Assembly: GCA_009746045.1 (NCBI GenBank)
Contig: RPFO01000080.1
Span: 6,521,817 to 6,585,816, forward strand
DNA: 64,000 nt
Direction: 5' to 3'
DNA from: Mesostigma viride
Taxonomy: Eukaryota > Streptophyta > Mesostigmatophyceae > Mesostigmatales > Mesostigmataceae
Shown: positions 27,592 to 38,373 of the stretch, piece after piece
Numbering within the stretch: the stretch's first letter is position 1
How the letters are laid out: every line of letters begins with the position of its first letter
Notes under the pieces: generated by a model
Told to the model about the DNA's origin: nothing
The model's database searches: none
What the model saw: the letters and a program-made list of their open reading frames with translations, nothing else
Translations under genes and position numbers: made by a program

Positions 27592-29892
27592 CTAATGGCC
27601 ATCCGTCTGGTAGGTACCACGGGAGGCCAGCAGGACATCCAGGTAAGCCTGGTAGTGAGACACATCCTCAGCATTGTCGTGCCTATCTACAGTGAGGAAA
27701 ACATCGGCCCACACGCCGTCAGGGAAAAGGCCCAGGAAGGCCCAGTAGTACCTATGCTGTGTAAGAACGACCTGGCCCCGGGCCCAGTCCAGGAAACCGC
27801 AGGCAAAGAGGCGTAGGAAAGGCTCTACCGCGATCAGGCAGAGAGCCCGAAGGAGCAGGCGATGATACCGGATCCGAGGGCGCATACCCGTCGGGAAAAA
27901 CAGATCTACCAGGGGCTCCACGTTGGACGGCCACAACCGGATATGCCGAATCTCGCGGGAGCGCCACCGGCGGGCACACTGTCGCGACCCGAACGTCTCG
28001 AGGTAGTCGCTAGCCCGGGGAGGAGGATGACCCCGAGAGTCCAAACCCTGGCCCGGGATGGGCGCTGGACGACGGGCATCCCACTCTAGGATGGGCTGAA
28101 GGACGGTGCTGTACGTGGCACCCGGCACCGCAGGAAAATCTACCGTAAGAGCATCTGAGGCCATAATGCCCAGAGGCGGAGGGTAAGCCCACTGGAACCC
28201 GCCGTAGGTGTCCAAGTCATTGTGGCGCCGCGCCCAGCGGTACAGGACGCGCCGAACCAGGATCTCACCCTGGAACACCGGATCAGCCAAAATAACCATG
28301 TCGAAAGGAGGCCGATCAGTCTCAACTGGTAGGTTACGGTCCCGCGGCGCCCGACACACCTGGGAGAACCCGTAGGACATGGGCGAAATGGCCAGCTCGG
28401 CGGAGGCGCGCGGCAGGTCACACTGGCGGCAAGCGAGCGCAGACATACCATACCCGAAGACAGGCGTGTCGCGCGACTCCGGAGTCGCATGCACCACAGA
28501 AGGGGCCCGATCCCGATCGCCCTCTGACAACTCCCGAAGGGAATCGGCAGCGCGGGTGGCGCGCGGGTCAGAGCCACTGGACCGAACGACCGCAGCCAAA
28601 GACCGCGGGGCCGAAGGGGCAGGGGCCGACGAAGGGGTAGGAACCGGCACAGGCGCAGAAGGTGCCGGTACAACAGGGGGCCGCGTCGGACCCGATGCCG
28701 CAGGGGGTCGCGACGGACCCGCCTCCGCAACTGGCGCGCCGGTCTCTGGGGGTGGAGCACCACCAGGCCACATGTTGAAAATAGGACCCGTGGGGACAGG
28801 CAATCCGGCATACGACTGGTTACCGTCCAAGCTCCAGTCAGGCACCGGGATCCTCTGCGGAGGACCGCCCTCCCAAAGCCTGGGAAGACCGCCCGGGTCG
28901 CTGAAGAAACCACGAACTGGCTGTGAGGGCGCAGCGGACGGCCCAGAGGGGGCGACGGCGGGCACAGCCGAAGGGGCTGAAGACTCGCGCCGAGGCGCGG
29001 GAACGTCGGCCGCAGGCACGGAGGCAACCGGAGGTGTCGGAGCCGCAGCAACCGAAGGGGTAGGGGGCGCCGGCGAAACCACAGGTGCCGAAGCAACCAA
29101 AGGGGTAGGGGGCGCGGACACCACAGACACCCCACCTGGCGTGGCCGGAGTCTGCGCTTGGGCCGCCAGGAAGGCCCCGAACGCCGTGGTCAGGGACTGG
29201 ATCTGAGCCTGCATAGCCGAGACCGTCGCCGAAAGAGGATCAGGCAAACCCGAAGGGGTAGGCTCTACTGCAACATCCCGGGTCGACCGAGGGGACGACG
29301 GGACCGGAGAGGGAGGAACAGACGCCGAGGAGGCGGACGCAGCGCTCGAGGCAGAATAATCTGGCGTATAATGTACCTCGGCTGGGGCGCCCGAAGGGGC
29401 AGGACCACTAACCGCTAGTTCCGCCGACTGATCAGCTATCTCCATGAATTCTACGGCCCGTAAAAGGTCACAGGGGTTCTCATCTACCTCAGCATCACCC
29501 TCAGCCGGAAGCCAAGGGAACACCTCCCGTAGGCAGGTACGGCCCACATGGGTAGAGAGGTAGGAGAACACACGGCAGCACCGGAGAACCGCATCTATCT
29601 GTCCCAGGGCGGGACAGCTGGAACCACACCCCAACAAACAGTGTCCGGCATCGTCGAACCCGTGCAGGACAAGCTGGTGCGGCTCATCAGGGGAAGGACC
29701 ATACCACGTGACCCCGAAGAGGGCCGCCCTGACTAAGCCCGCATGTTGGGCCTGAAGGGCCGGCTGCACAACGCCACCCGGGTAACTTGATCGCGACACC
29801 CAGCGGCCCGGAAGGGCCTCGAAATACAGCTCAGGGTCCGGTGGGGGCGGGGACGGCAGCGAGCTCTCAGCCGGAGGGGTAGGCTCCGACAT
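27592..29892 (-). CDS. Gypsy A ORF3: 766-residue protein of unknown function, downstream of pol
   Basis: It starts at the ATG at 29892 (MSEPTPPAESS) and is uninterrupted. Three parts are visible. Residues 1-150 form a globular-looking domain (ALPGRWVSRSSYPGG, LVLHGFDDAGHCLLGCGSSC, TCLREVFPWLPAEG). Residues about 160-490 are a Pro/Ala/Ser-rich, probably disordered linker. The C-terminal ~270 residues are conserved: FDMVILADPVFQGEILVRRV, DTYGGFQWAYPPPLGIMAS, WPSNVEPLVDLFFPTG and QVVLTQHRYYWAFLGLFPDG. No signal peptide or clear transmembrane segment supports an envelope role; one hydrophobic run (LLLRALCLIAVEPF) contains charged residues. Copy B has a homologue with about 8 amino-acid changes in the last ~118 residues despite many more base changes. 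I recognise no family. Confidence 0.75.
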   Translation of the reverse strand: MSEPTPPAESSLPSPPPPDPELYFEALPGRWVSRSSYPGGVVQPALQAQHAGLVRAALFGVTWYGPSPDEPHQLVLHGFDDAGHCLLGCGSSCPALGQIDAVLRCCRVFSYLSTHVGRTCLREVFPWLPAEGDAEVDENPCDLLRAVEFMEIADQSAELAVSGPAPSGAPAEVHYTPDYSASSAASASSASVPPSPVPSSPRSTRDVAVEPTPSGLPDPLSATVSAMQAQIQSLTTAFGAFLAAQAQTPATPGGVSVVSAPPTPLVASAPVVSPAPPTPSVAAAPTPPVASVPAADVPAPRRESSAPSAVPAVAPSGPSAAPSQPVRGFFSDPGGLPRLWEGGPPQRIPVPDWSLDGNQSYAGLPVPTGPIFNMWPGGAPPPETGAPVAEAGPSRPPAASGPTRPPVVPAPSAPVPVPTPSSAPAPSAPRSLAAVVRSSGSDPRATRAADSLRELSEGDRDRAPSVVHATPESRDTPVFGYGMSALACRQCDLPRASAELAISPMSYGFSQVCRAPRDRNLPVETDRPPFDMVILADPVFQGEILVRRVLYRWARRHNDLDTYGGFQWAYPPPLGIMASDALTVDFPAVPGATYSTVLQPILEWDARRPAPIPGQGLDSRGHPPPRASDYLETFGSRQCARRWRSREIRHIRLWPSNVEPLVDLFFPTGMRPRIRYHRLLLRALCLIAVEPFLRLFACGFLDWARGQVVLTQHRYYWAFLGLFPDGVWADVFLTVDRHDNAEDVSHYQAYLDVLLASRGTYQTDGH

Positions 29893-29968
29893 GACGGCTG
29901 CGGAGGGGAGGGGAAAACCAACCACCCGTCGACAGCAGACATAACATAAGAGAGGAGAAAGCCTACAA

Positions 29969-31495
29969 CTAGAGCTTGTGCAGGGTTTTATATTCCTGCA
30001 GCAGGCGACTACACCCATCTAGCTCACTCTCCGTATACCAAACCTTATCTACTTCACTACGAGCATACATCCACTTCACCTTATACTGACGCTGGGTACC
30101 GCGGCCCTTTTTGATATCTCTATGGGCCACGATGCTTTCTACTTCGTCTTCTACTTCCCCAGTGTCAGGGTTATGCTCTAAAGGGGCAGGCGCTAACTCC
30201 CTGCCAGCGAACGTACTAGGATGGTACAGTTTAAGCTGGCTCCTATGGAAGGTGTTTGAATGCGTTTGCCAGGAGGTAGGGATATCGACTTTATATAAGA
30301 AATTTCCTACCCTAGACAACACATGGAAGGGTCCTAAGAAGGCGGGCCTAAGTTTGACCTTCAGTTCTGCTTCAAACTTATGAGCAAAACGGCCAACACG
30401 GGGGCCTTCTACTAATACTAGATCTCCTATTTCTATCTCAGGTGCTCGTCTATCTAAGGAGGCACGCAACCTAGCAAGGTACTTAGCCTGAGCTTTTTGG
30501 TACCCTGAGATCGCGTGGTCATGAGCAGTTTTCATTCTATCTAGTAAGGACTGTACACCTTCTACAGTATCTCGGGACACATCATCCTTGTCCCGTAGAG
30601 GACTAGCTAAGAGAGAGGTAGGGGTAAGGGGCTGTCTACCAGTATCTAAGAAGAAGGGCGTATATCCATGCGCAGCTTGGGGACAATTGTTGAGGGAGAA
30701 CTCTACCAAACATAAATAATCCTCCCAATCACTACCCGAGCCATTAACATAGTGCCTAAGCGCTTCTTCTACTACCCTATTAAGACGCTCTACTAAATGA
30801 GAGGAGGAGGAGTGGTAGGCAGTACCGTAGGTAACCTTGGTACCGATGGCAGCGAAAAACTGCTGCCAAAAATCTGAGGTAAATAATTTATCCTTATCAC
30901 TAATAAACTGCCTACTCAATCCATGATATCTATATACATTATTGAGGTATAGGCGTGCGCAATCACGTGCGGTGAGTTCTAAAGGACACGGCACAAGATG
31001 GCACATACGAGTAAAACGATCTATGAACACAAGGATTTGGGCATTGCCCCTATCATTCTTTCTAAAAGGTCCTACAAAATCCATCATGATAGAATCCCAA
31101 GGCATGATGGGGTCAGGCAAGGTCCTAGGTTCTGCTATCTGTCCTACATTATTGGGTTTCATTTCCTGGCAAGATTGACAAGTTCTAACATACTCATCTA
31201 CATCCTTATAAAGGGAAGGCCAGTAATAAGAGCGGGCTACTAGGTCCCGTACCCGTTTACCACCCTGATGAGCAGCTAAGTCATGCAACTCAAAGAGCAA
31301 GGAGGAGCGACAGATAGGAGGGACATACAGGCGCCATTGAGGGGGAGAATCTGCTATCTGCACATATAAAAACCCACCTACAAATTTACAAGGGTGCTTG
31401 CCTAATTGTTGGGGATGTGCAGCAATGGCAGCTAATGCTTCCGGCTCAGTGGCCGTAAATCTACTAATAAGGCGTTCAAGATCAGAGGTAGGCAT
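29969..31495 (-). pseudogene. Gypsy A integrase with C-terminal chromodomain
   Basis: The part of pol beyond the DNA-transposon insertion has the HHCC zinc finger (ELHDLAAHQGGKR, RTCQSCQEMKP) and the catalytic D, D and E (IMMDFVGPF, FISDKDKLF, LVERLNRVVEEAL). RPAFLGPFHVLSRVGNFLYK is the core-binding SH3-like part. A chromodomain follows (DEVESIVAHRDIKKG, QYKVKWMYARSE, VWYTESELDGCSRLLQEYKT). Chromodomains at the integrase end are the mark of chromoviruses and steer insertion to modified chromatin. The frame is intact in itself but cut off from the reverse transcriptase by the insertion. ORF3 starts 77 bases after its stop. Confidence 0.9.
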
Positions 31496-31524
31496 CGCTA
31501 CAGAAGTATCCAGAACAGGTTTAA

Positions 31525-33223
31525 CCCCTAAATGGGCAGAAATACTGCCGATGCATCGGCTGTAACTTCACAATTTTGCAAACCAGATGCCATCCAACCC
31601 ACCCATATCCAATGGCTGTCCTTGGGGGCCAAGCATGTCCATGAGTTGCCCTTCGGGTTGGTATATCACAACCTTACATATATGCAGGGTAGGCCATGTA
31701 TAACTGCCGTCAAAGTCAGGGGGGTCAAGACGAGCGTTTTCATTTTTGGTAGAATGTGCATTTTGAATTATGTTGTAAGAGCTAGGCACCTACCACTTCA
31801 GGGATGATAAACAATTAGTTGCTGAACAGTTTGAGCCATTGGGGTCATCATTTGGGTGGGTATACCAGCAGTTACACCCAGTACAGCCCATAGGGGTACC
31901 GTTGGTAAAAAGCAACCAAGGGGGTAGGAGTGGGCATACTACCTACTAATACCTACTAATATGGCCCCCAACCATGCCACACAATACATTTCCCTTCCAC
32001 AATGATGGGGAAACATAACTGCATCATCACACTGCCCTTACATGGCACCTATGTGCAGGTGCCACCTTGTCCATGCACGTAGGTAACGTGGTACGGATAC
32101 CCTACGCAAGGCATGCATTCTAGGAGGCAGCCACCAACAAACTAGTGATGTTAAGCCTATTTCAGCTTGCCCTAGCAAGGATAAACTAGGCCTAAGCTGC
32201 TATAGCTTGCCAGGTGATGGCCAGCACACCTGGTGGCACATGCTGACAATGGGAAGCTTCTACTCACCGGTTACATGCTTGATGATGCCACAGAGACCAG
32301 CCAACTGCCTCACACTCATGCAATATGTGTGTGGGAAATGTATAACAAACATATATGGAGGTATTCAAACCCATACAGCCTCTAAAACTTATCACCATCA
32401 CCCTGTGGCAGGTCAACTGACTGAGGGAAGCATCTAAGAAGGGTGTTTTAGAAAGGGGCCAGGCCAGGGTCAAGAAAGAGCATGAATAATGCAAAAAGAA
32501 TGTGCTACACAAGCTAGAACGTATATATAAACGTCAAACATCGATAGGAAAACGATGATTAAGCTTTACCAGGCATGGATGGCGTTACCTTGGCCCAGGC
32601 GGTGGCCGCAAAATGGCGCATTTCGGCACACCAAAGTTGTGCAGCATGGTCGCTGGATTCGGCGATTTCTGGCCACCCTTGCACGTTTACGACTACTATG
32701 TATCATAAAAAGTACAAAGAAACCAATATATCCTTTAAAATACGCCGGAAAGGTATTGCTGTCAACGTTTCTATCGTCCGGCCTGATCGCAGTTTTTTCC
32801 AGCAAGAACGCTGCCGACACCTATCAAATGGCATTCCCGCGAACCAAAAATTGACCTGTATCATCTTTAGGACGTATAAAATCAATTTCCTGAGTTTGGT
32901 CAGAAAATTCGAACGAAAACGTAAATGCCATGCGTGGGCGCAAGCCGCCATGGCCAGGTCGTCGTTTTCTGGAATGCACGTTGTACGTGAAAAAGTACCC
33001 TGACCCCTTGTACTTTGACCGGCCAGAACACCTCTATAACTTTGTCAGAAGTATGCAAACCCTAGTACCATGCTGTGAGGAAAATTATAAACTTTCGATC
33101 TTCTCAGCTAAACTTTTCCTAATTCTCAATAGTTTTCGCGGCATTTGGTCCCCCGAGAAGGGGCCGACGTGTCGGCTGTAACTCAGTTTTAGGCGGAAAA
33201 TCGGCAGCCAGACCATTTAGGGG
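31525..33223. mobile_element. Non-autonomous piggyBac-like DNA transposon inside Gypsy A pol
   Basis: The 1,699-bp insertion is flanked by TTAA on both sides (31521-31524 and 33224-33227). Its ends are inverted: CCCCTAAATGG on the left and CCATTTAGGGG on the right. Copy B shows the undisturbed site acaggtttaaagag with a single TTAA, so the border is certain. A palindrome lies near each end (GCCGATGCATCGGC at 31547-31560, GCCGACGTGTCGGC at 33162-33175), each followed by TGTAACT. TTAA targeting and CCC-starting ends are piggyBac features. Inside, no frame resembles a transposase; the longest (32575-33003, +) is unrecognised, so it depends on a transposase from elsewhere. Confidence 0.9.
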
Positions 33224-33395
33224 TTAAAGAGATCTCCTACCGCCTTGCCAAAGAGAAGGGGAGGTCCTAGAGGGACTACGTTTTCATAAGACTTCCCTGA
33301 CCTAGTCGCTATATGGCTAAGCGGTATAGAAATTTTATTTTTCCCCTCCCCCCCCACCGAGGCTACGGGAAGGGCCTCACACGGGAGAGAGAGTC

Positions 33396-35330
33396 CTACG
33401 TGAGAAACTGGAGATCAGGCATGCGAACAGCTGTATGAAAGAGGTAGGCATAGGATTCATCGTCAGGTAGTTCACCATAAGGGGTTACACCCATAGTAGT
33501 AGGAACTAGAGTAGTATTGAGAACATCAAGGTCCTCGAAGAAGGAATAGTCTGCACGACGAGAGAGTGCATCTGGTACTATGTTATCTACACCCTTGACA
33601 TACTGAAGTTTAAAAGGGGAAAACTGTGCTAAAAATTCCATCCAGCGCGCTTGCCGAGGGGTAAGGTTGGGTTGGGAGAGAAGATGGGTAAGGGGACGAT
33701 GATCCGTTTGGATAACTAACCTATAAGGATCTAGCTCACAGGGTTCATTCAGGCAGACATCAAATTGAGCACCTTTAAGGAAGTGCTGCCACGCGTGGCA
33801 ACAATACACCACAGCTAAGAGTTCCTGCTGGTGTACGGGATAGTTACGCTCCGCAGGGAGCATTGTCCTAGAGATATACTCAATTGGCTGTAAGCCCTGA
33901 CCCTGATCCTGGAGAAGGACACCACCTATAGCTACTTTACTAGCATCTGTAGCCACAACAAAGGGTTTAGTAGTATCCGGTAGGATGAGTACAGGAGGGG
34001 AAAGGAGTAGGGATTTTAGGCACTGAAAAGCCGACTGACATTCACTACTCCAAACAAAGGGGATATCCTTCTTTAATAAATGATTAATAGGGGCTGCTAT
34101 AGTTGCGAAACGCGGGATAAAACGCCTATAGTAAGAAGCAATTCCTAGGAAACTACGTACACCTTTAACGTCGGTAGGAGTAGGCCATTCCTGAATTGAC
34201 TTAGTTTTATCCGGGTCGGTAGCGACCCCGGCATCTGACAGAACGTGCCCTAAAAATGGGACACTCCTACCCGAACGCACTTTAGCACGGCGCGCCCACA
34301 AAGAATTTTCAGCCATTATTTCTAATACTTTCTTTAAATCACGTAGGTGCGTTTCAAAATCAGGAGAGTAAATAAGAATATCATCTAAGTAAGCTTGAGC
34401 ACAAGAACGGTCATGCTCAGATAAAGAAACAGAGGAGAAGGAAGGATCCTTTAGATCAGAGGACACCTGAGGAAGGTGAGAATTTCCCATAACAGGTCTA
34501 AGCACTTCATTCATTAACATTTGAAAAGAGGCAGGCGAGTTACAGAGTCCCATAGCCGCTACTCTAAACTGGTAATGACCAAAAGGGGTAGCAAAGGCGG
34601 TTTTATGGCAATCCTCAGGAGCTATCCGCGACTGCCAAAAACCATCCGCACAATCCAGTACTGTGAAACAAGTGGAACCTTTAACCTTATTAAATATATC
34701 ATCAATACGAGGTAGAGGGTATTTAGACTTCACAGTAATATCATTCAACTTCCTATAATCAGTAACTAGGCGAAACTTGCCATTTGGCTTAGGAACTAAC
34801 AGGACACCAGCTGAGTAGGGGGAGTTACTAGGCTCTATCAATCCTGCTTCTAATAATGACACTAAAATCTGTTTTAGTTCCTTTAATTCTGTAGGGCCCA
34901 TTCTATACATCGGAGAGTGCGTAGGAACTGCACCGTCCTTGATAACTACACGGTGTAAAACAGAACGAGGAGGAGGATAAGAAGGAGTCTTTTCTTCAAA
35001 TACTTTTGAGGAATCTATCACAGCCATGTATCTGACTATTTCATTTTCAGTAAATCCCACTCCTATTGTATCCACTGTATTTACATCTATATCCACACTA
35101 TTATTAGTGATAGGTATCTCCTGTACTTCTAACTGAAGGAACATACATAATAGGTATCCATATTCCTTTAGTTCAGATCTCAATTCGTCATTGGACATTA
35201 ATACTTCAGGTATAGGTCTCACAGGAGGATCAACAGGTGTAGGAGGAGTAATATCTACCAAGGATAAATTTTCTAATCTATAATGACGTTCTGGTACCCA
35301 GTAAGAGCTATCTGGAAACCAAATGACCAT
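33396..35330 (-). pseudogene. Gypsy A reverse transcriptase and RNase H
   Basis: A frame of 644 residues contains the reverse transcriptase: FRLVTDYRKLNDITVKSKYP, FTVLDCADGFWQ, FGHYQFRVAAMGLCNSPASF and the catalytic YLDDILIYS. RNase H follows, with FVVATDASKVAIGGVL, QQELLAVVYC and VIQTDHRPLTHL (D, E, D present). The frame ends early, at LQFLT, because of two extra bases at about 33407 compared with copy B; the sequence continues to the piggyBac-like insertion at 33223. Reverse transcriptase and RNase H motifs are all intact. Confidence 0.9.
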
Positions 35331-35743
35331 AGTATCATAATTAATAGTATTTTATTATCCTGGTGCCAATCTAATCCTAGTAATACATCAGCTGTAGTGA
35401 TAGGGCCTATAGTGGCCGTCAGGTTGACCGTACGTCCTTGTATGACCAGGGGAAGGGACACCGTACCCGGGGAATGACTGGTGCGACCGTCAGCATAATG
35501 GACAGTGACAGTTTTTGTGTGAGGGGTAGGGACTAGTCCTAAACGCCTAACTAGGGCCTCGCTCACAAAGGAGCTAGCCGCACCGCTATCCACTAACACA
35601 GAGACATTCAAGAGTTCATCAGCATGCAGGAAGGGGTCTACAACAGTATGAGGGACGGTTAAGCCACCATTCAAGAACATAAGAGGACGCACACGTAGTG
35701 GTAGGGATGATTCAGCTCCTACAGAGGTTATAAAAACAGGCAA
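35273..35743 (-). pseudogene. Gypsy A protease region of pol
   Basis: This is a retropepsin-like domain with VSVLVDSGAASSFVSEALV (active-site DSGA) and ADVLLGLDWHQDN as the C-terminal flap/strand. A one-base deletion relative to copy B (agtattttatt versus agtaatcttatt, at about 35350) takes it out of frame with the reverse transcriptase. Downstream of gag there are two in-frame stops before this domain, so how pol is reached from gag is unclear. Confidence 0.8.
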
Positions 35744-35803
35744 AAAAATTATTATCTGGGGTACTATCTAAGGACCTGTCCAGGTTACCCCCGGCTGACA
35801 GGC

Positions 35804-37521
35804 CTACTGTTCCCCCTCCCCCCCCAAATCCATAGGAACTAACCCCGAAGAAGACCCTGGCGGAAAAGCCACTGCTGGAGGGTCACGAGGGATTGAAGAG
35901 GGTGCGGGAGCCTGATTATCATAGGGGAACCCTGGGGATCCTGTCTGCACAGCATTCAGCCTACTAGGGGTAGCTGAAGGAATGCGTCCTGAAGTGGGAC
36001 GAATAGGAGCACGCTGAGGGGTACGAGGAGGGCGAGCGTCGGGATGAGGGGGAGCACCCGAAAGGAACTTGGGGCACTCACGTTTAAGATGACCTACTTC
36101 CTTACAATGATAGCAGGTGATATGAGAGACATCCAGAGCTGAAAGGTCAGTCACACAGATATCTAATTCTTCTACATAGGAGTTCTCCTCCTCGGGGGTA
36201 AGGCTAATATTATTAATACGGGAACGGGTAGGAAGAGAAGGCGTGGAGAAGAAATCTGCTACTCGTAAAAGATGCTGGCGCACATGCTTGAGGGGCAGGT
36301 CAGTAAAACGGTAGGCAGAGAACTGGCGCTTGACTTCACGCAATAAGGGTCTACTGAGGCCCTGAAGGAAGCGGGCACGTACTTCTGCGCCCGACAAATC
36401 CCTAATTCGTACCATCTGGGCATCAAACTCTTTCATATATTCTTTGAAGGACTTGGTACCCTGCTGCAAGGTGCCAAAGGATAATCTATCCTGCCAATCT
36501 GCATCGGGAGGGACTAAATGGTTCTCTAAACGCTTGAACAATTCTGCTACCGAGTTTGGGTAGGCATGAGAGGCAAGAGACTCACACTGGATGAGGTTAG
36601 CAAGTTCAGGAGTTATGCAGGTAGTAAGATAATGAGGAACTAGTACAGCATCAGAGAGGCGCCACCTATTGTGGTTCTGCCAGGACTCTGTGTTCTGGGT
36701 GAGCAACATAATGAAAGTGAAAAACTGTTGAGGGGAAGACTTGACATCCAGCTTAGGAAGGTTGGCAAAGAGGGGAAGAGCAGGAGGCTTAGGGGGATTA
36801 GAAGAATCAGTTTTTCCCATGGGCCACTATCTTCCACTGCTACATAAGCGGGATAGAAGGAAGGGATAGGAAAAGTCTTGGGTAGGGGTCTAGAGGGAGC
36901 CACCGTTTCAGGATGGTGCCCATAGGAGAAGGGAACAGTATATTGCTCACGAAGAGAGGAATAGGCAAAATGATCATAATTCCTATCATCTAGGGGCATG
37001 GTACTGAAATCATTATTAACTTCTAAATCAGCCACACGGGTAGGGACCTGGGCAGCCTCATAGGCCGTCTCAGGGTAGGACCAGGAAGCAGGTGGGTAAA
37101 AGGGAACTGCACTAGGGCGCCCAGAAGGGCCGACAGGGGCAGAGGTACGACCCGTGTTAATAGCAGGCATTGAAGGCACAGGGTGGGAAGGAGGCCTAGA
37201 AGCATTGTTAGTTGTGAGGACCTGCTGGGGGGTGAGCCAAGGTTGCAGAAGGGGCAGGGGCCTGGTTCACAAGAAGGTTCATCACTAAATCTGACTTGCA
37301 TACGTACGTTGTTCATAGGTAGGTGGGGTAATTGAGGGACGACGGCGACCACCAGCAACAGGAGAAGGAGGTGAGGTACGCAGAATACCTTGAGGGTGAG
37401 ATGGTGTACCGTTTCCAAGGAGTCCCGTCGGTTACCACGATTGTTGTTATGTTGTTATTATTATTATTATTATTATTATATTGGTAGGTATAGGCGACAT
37501 ATCTCCACCCACTGGATCCAT
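35804..37521 (-). pseudogene. Gypsy A gag, frameshifted
   Basis: The gag gene corresponds to the intact 577-residue gag of copy B. It starts at the ATG at 37521 but is split by indels into frames near 37313-37521, 37023-37418, 36640-37179 and 35804-36820. The last segment keeps the retrotransposon gag core (DWQDRLSFGTLQQGTKSFKE, RARFLQGLSRPLLREV) and the zinc knuckle CYHCKEVGHLKREC. The breaks fall partly in short repeats (for example an expanded att run at about 37455-37480), so sequencing error must be considered for some. Confidence 0.85.
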
Positions 37522-37612
37522 CTTTAATTACGTAAAGGAATAGGAATCTAGAAGAAAGCAACAAAGGAAAAAGGAAAAACCTTGAAGGTATGCAGCAGGA
37601 ACAAAATTAAAA

Positions 37613-38005
37613 TCAATCCTTTTTAACAACAGTAATGGATAGGGAACCAAACTCCAAAGTGAGAGGAGTATCTGAAGCAGATGCAGATGCAGCCCGTTTA
37701 GGGGGAGAAGAAGGAGGGGTAGCAAAGACTAGAGCTTCTACAGGAGGACGACCATGAGGAATAGGGCGTACATGAAGGCCTAAATCTGTTTGGCTATGAT
37801 CTATAAGGAACTGCTGAGCTTCTTCGAAGGACATAAATTTCTTGTACCTAATTACGTTGTATACACGATTCTGAACGATCTTCCTAGCGTCGGACCAAGA
37901 AAGGAAAATGGAGGACCATTGAGGCGTAATCACTACGTAATATTTAGCTAGACTATTATCGCTAGAAGAATGGGAAGGAGCAGTAAAAGATCGCCGTTGG
38001 CTCAT
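37613..38005 (-). CDS. Gypsy A ORF2: viroplasmin / RNase H1 N-terminal-like protein
   Basis: This is a 130-residue protein. Residues about 20-70 (KYYVVITPQW, IFLSWSDARKIVQN, YKKFMSFEEAQQFL) match the small fold shared by the N-terminus of eukaryotic RNase H1 and caulimovirus viroplasmin (Cauli_VI). In RNase H1 this fold binds RNA/DNA hybrids: aromatic residues, 'sWs', 'YKKF' and 'eeA..fl' are all present. The rest is a Pro/Ser linker and a conserved tail ending SLSITVVKKD. Copy B has an intact frame of the same length at 56922-57314. It lies between ORF1 and gag. Binding the RNA/DNA hybrid during reverse transcription would be a sensible role; that is inference. Confidence 0.75.
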   Translation of the reverse strand: MSQRRSFTAPSHSSSDNSLAKYYVVITPQWSSIFLSWSDARKIVQNRVYNVIRYKKFMSFEEAQQFLIDHSQTDLGLHVRPIPHGRPPVEALVFATPPSSPPKRAASASASDTPLTLEFGSLSITVVKKD

Positions 38006-38373
38006 GGTAACGCACCTTGTTGTTCTTGAGTAGTCACGATAGGAGTGGAAGGGGTAGGAGTCGACTTAGCTGGGTTATCTGGATCACCGAAATGACGAGG
38101 GCGGCAATGGTCCAGCGCTCGTAGTCCTAAAGTCAGCGACCCAGTGACTTTCTGCGAGTGCGGCCGTCTAATGTACAGCAGCACGAAGGAAAAGGTGGAA
38201 CCTACCCAGACGCTAATCGTCTCACTAACACCGAACCGAAAACATCACCTATCTACGACAGTGAACCACTTTTCTAAGGAAAACAAGACGAGGAAAAGGA
38301 ACTATCTAGAAAAGGATTTTCCGCTTCGAGCAGGTCTATCTTCTAGGCAGGGCGTGTCCTGAATCAGGCAGCA

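Noticed and set aside
28140-29206. Long alternative frames on both strands across ORF3
   Set aside because: GC-rich shadows of ORF3; the ORF3 frame is the one that is conserved in copy B.
29969-30018. ORF3 of copy A starting at 30018, overlapping the pol end
   Set aside because: The in-frame ATG at 29892 has a matching start in copy B (43572) and leaves a normal gap after pol.
32575-33003. Transposase gene inside the piggyBac-like element
   Set aside because: The 142-codon frame has no DDD/DDE-type motifs and no Cys-rich C-terminus; the element looks non-autonomous.
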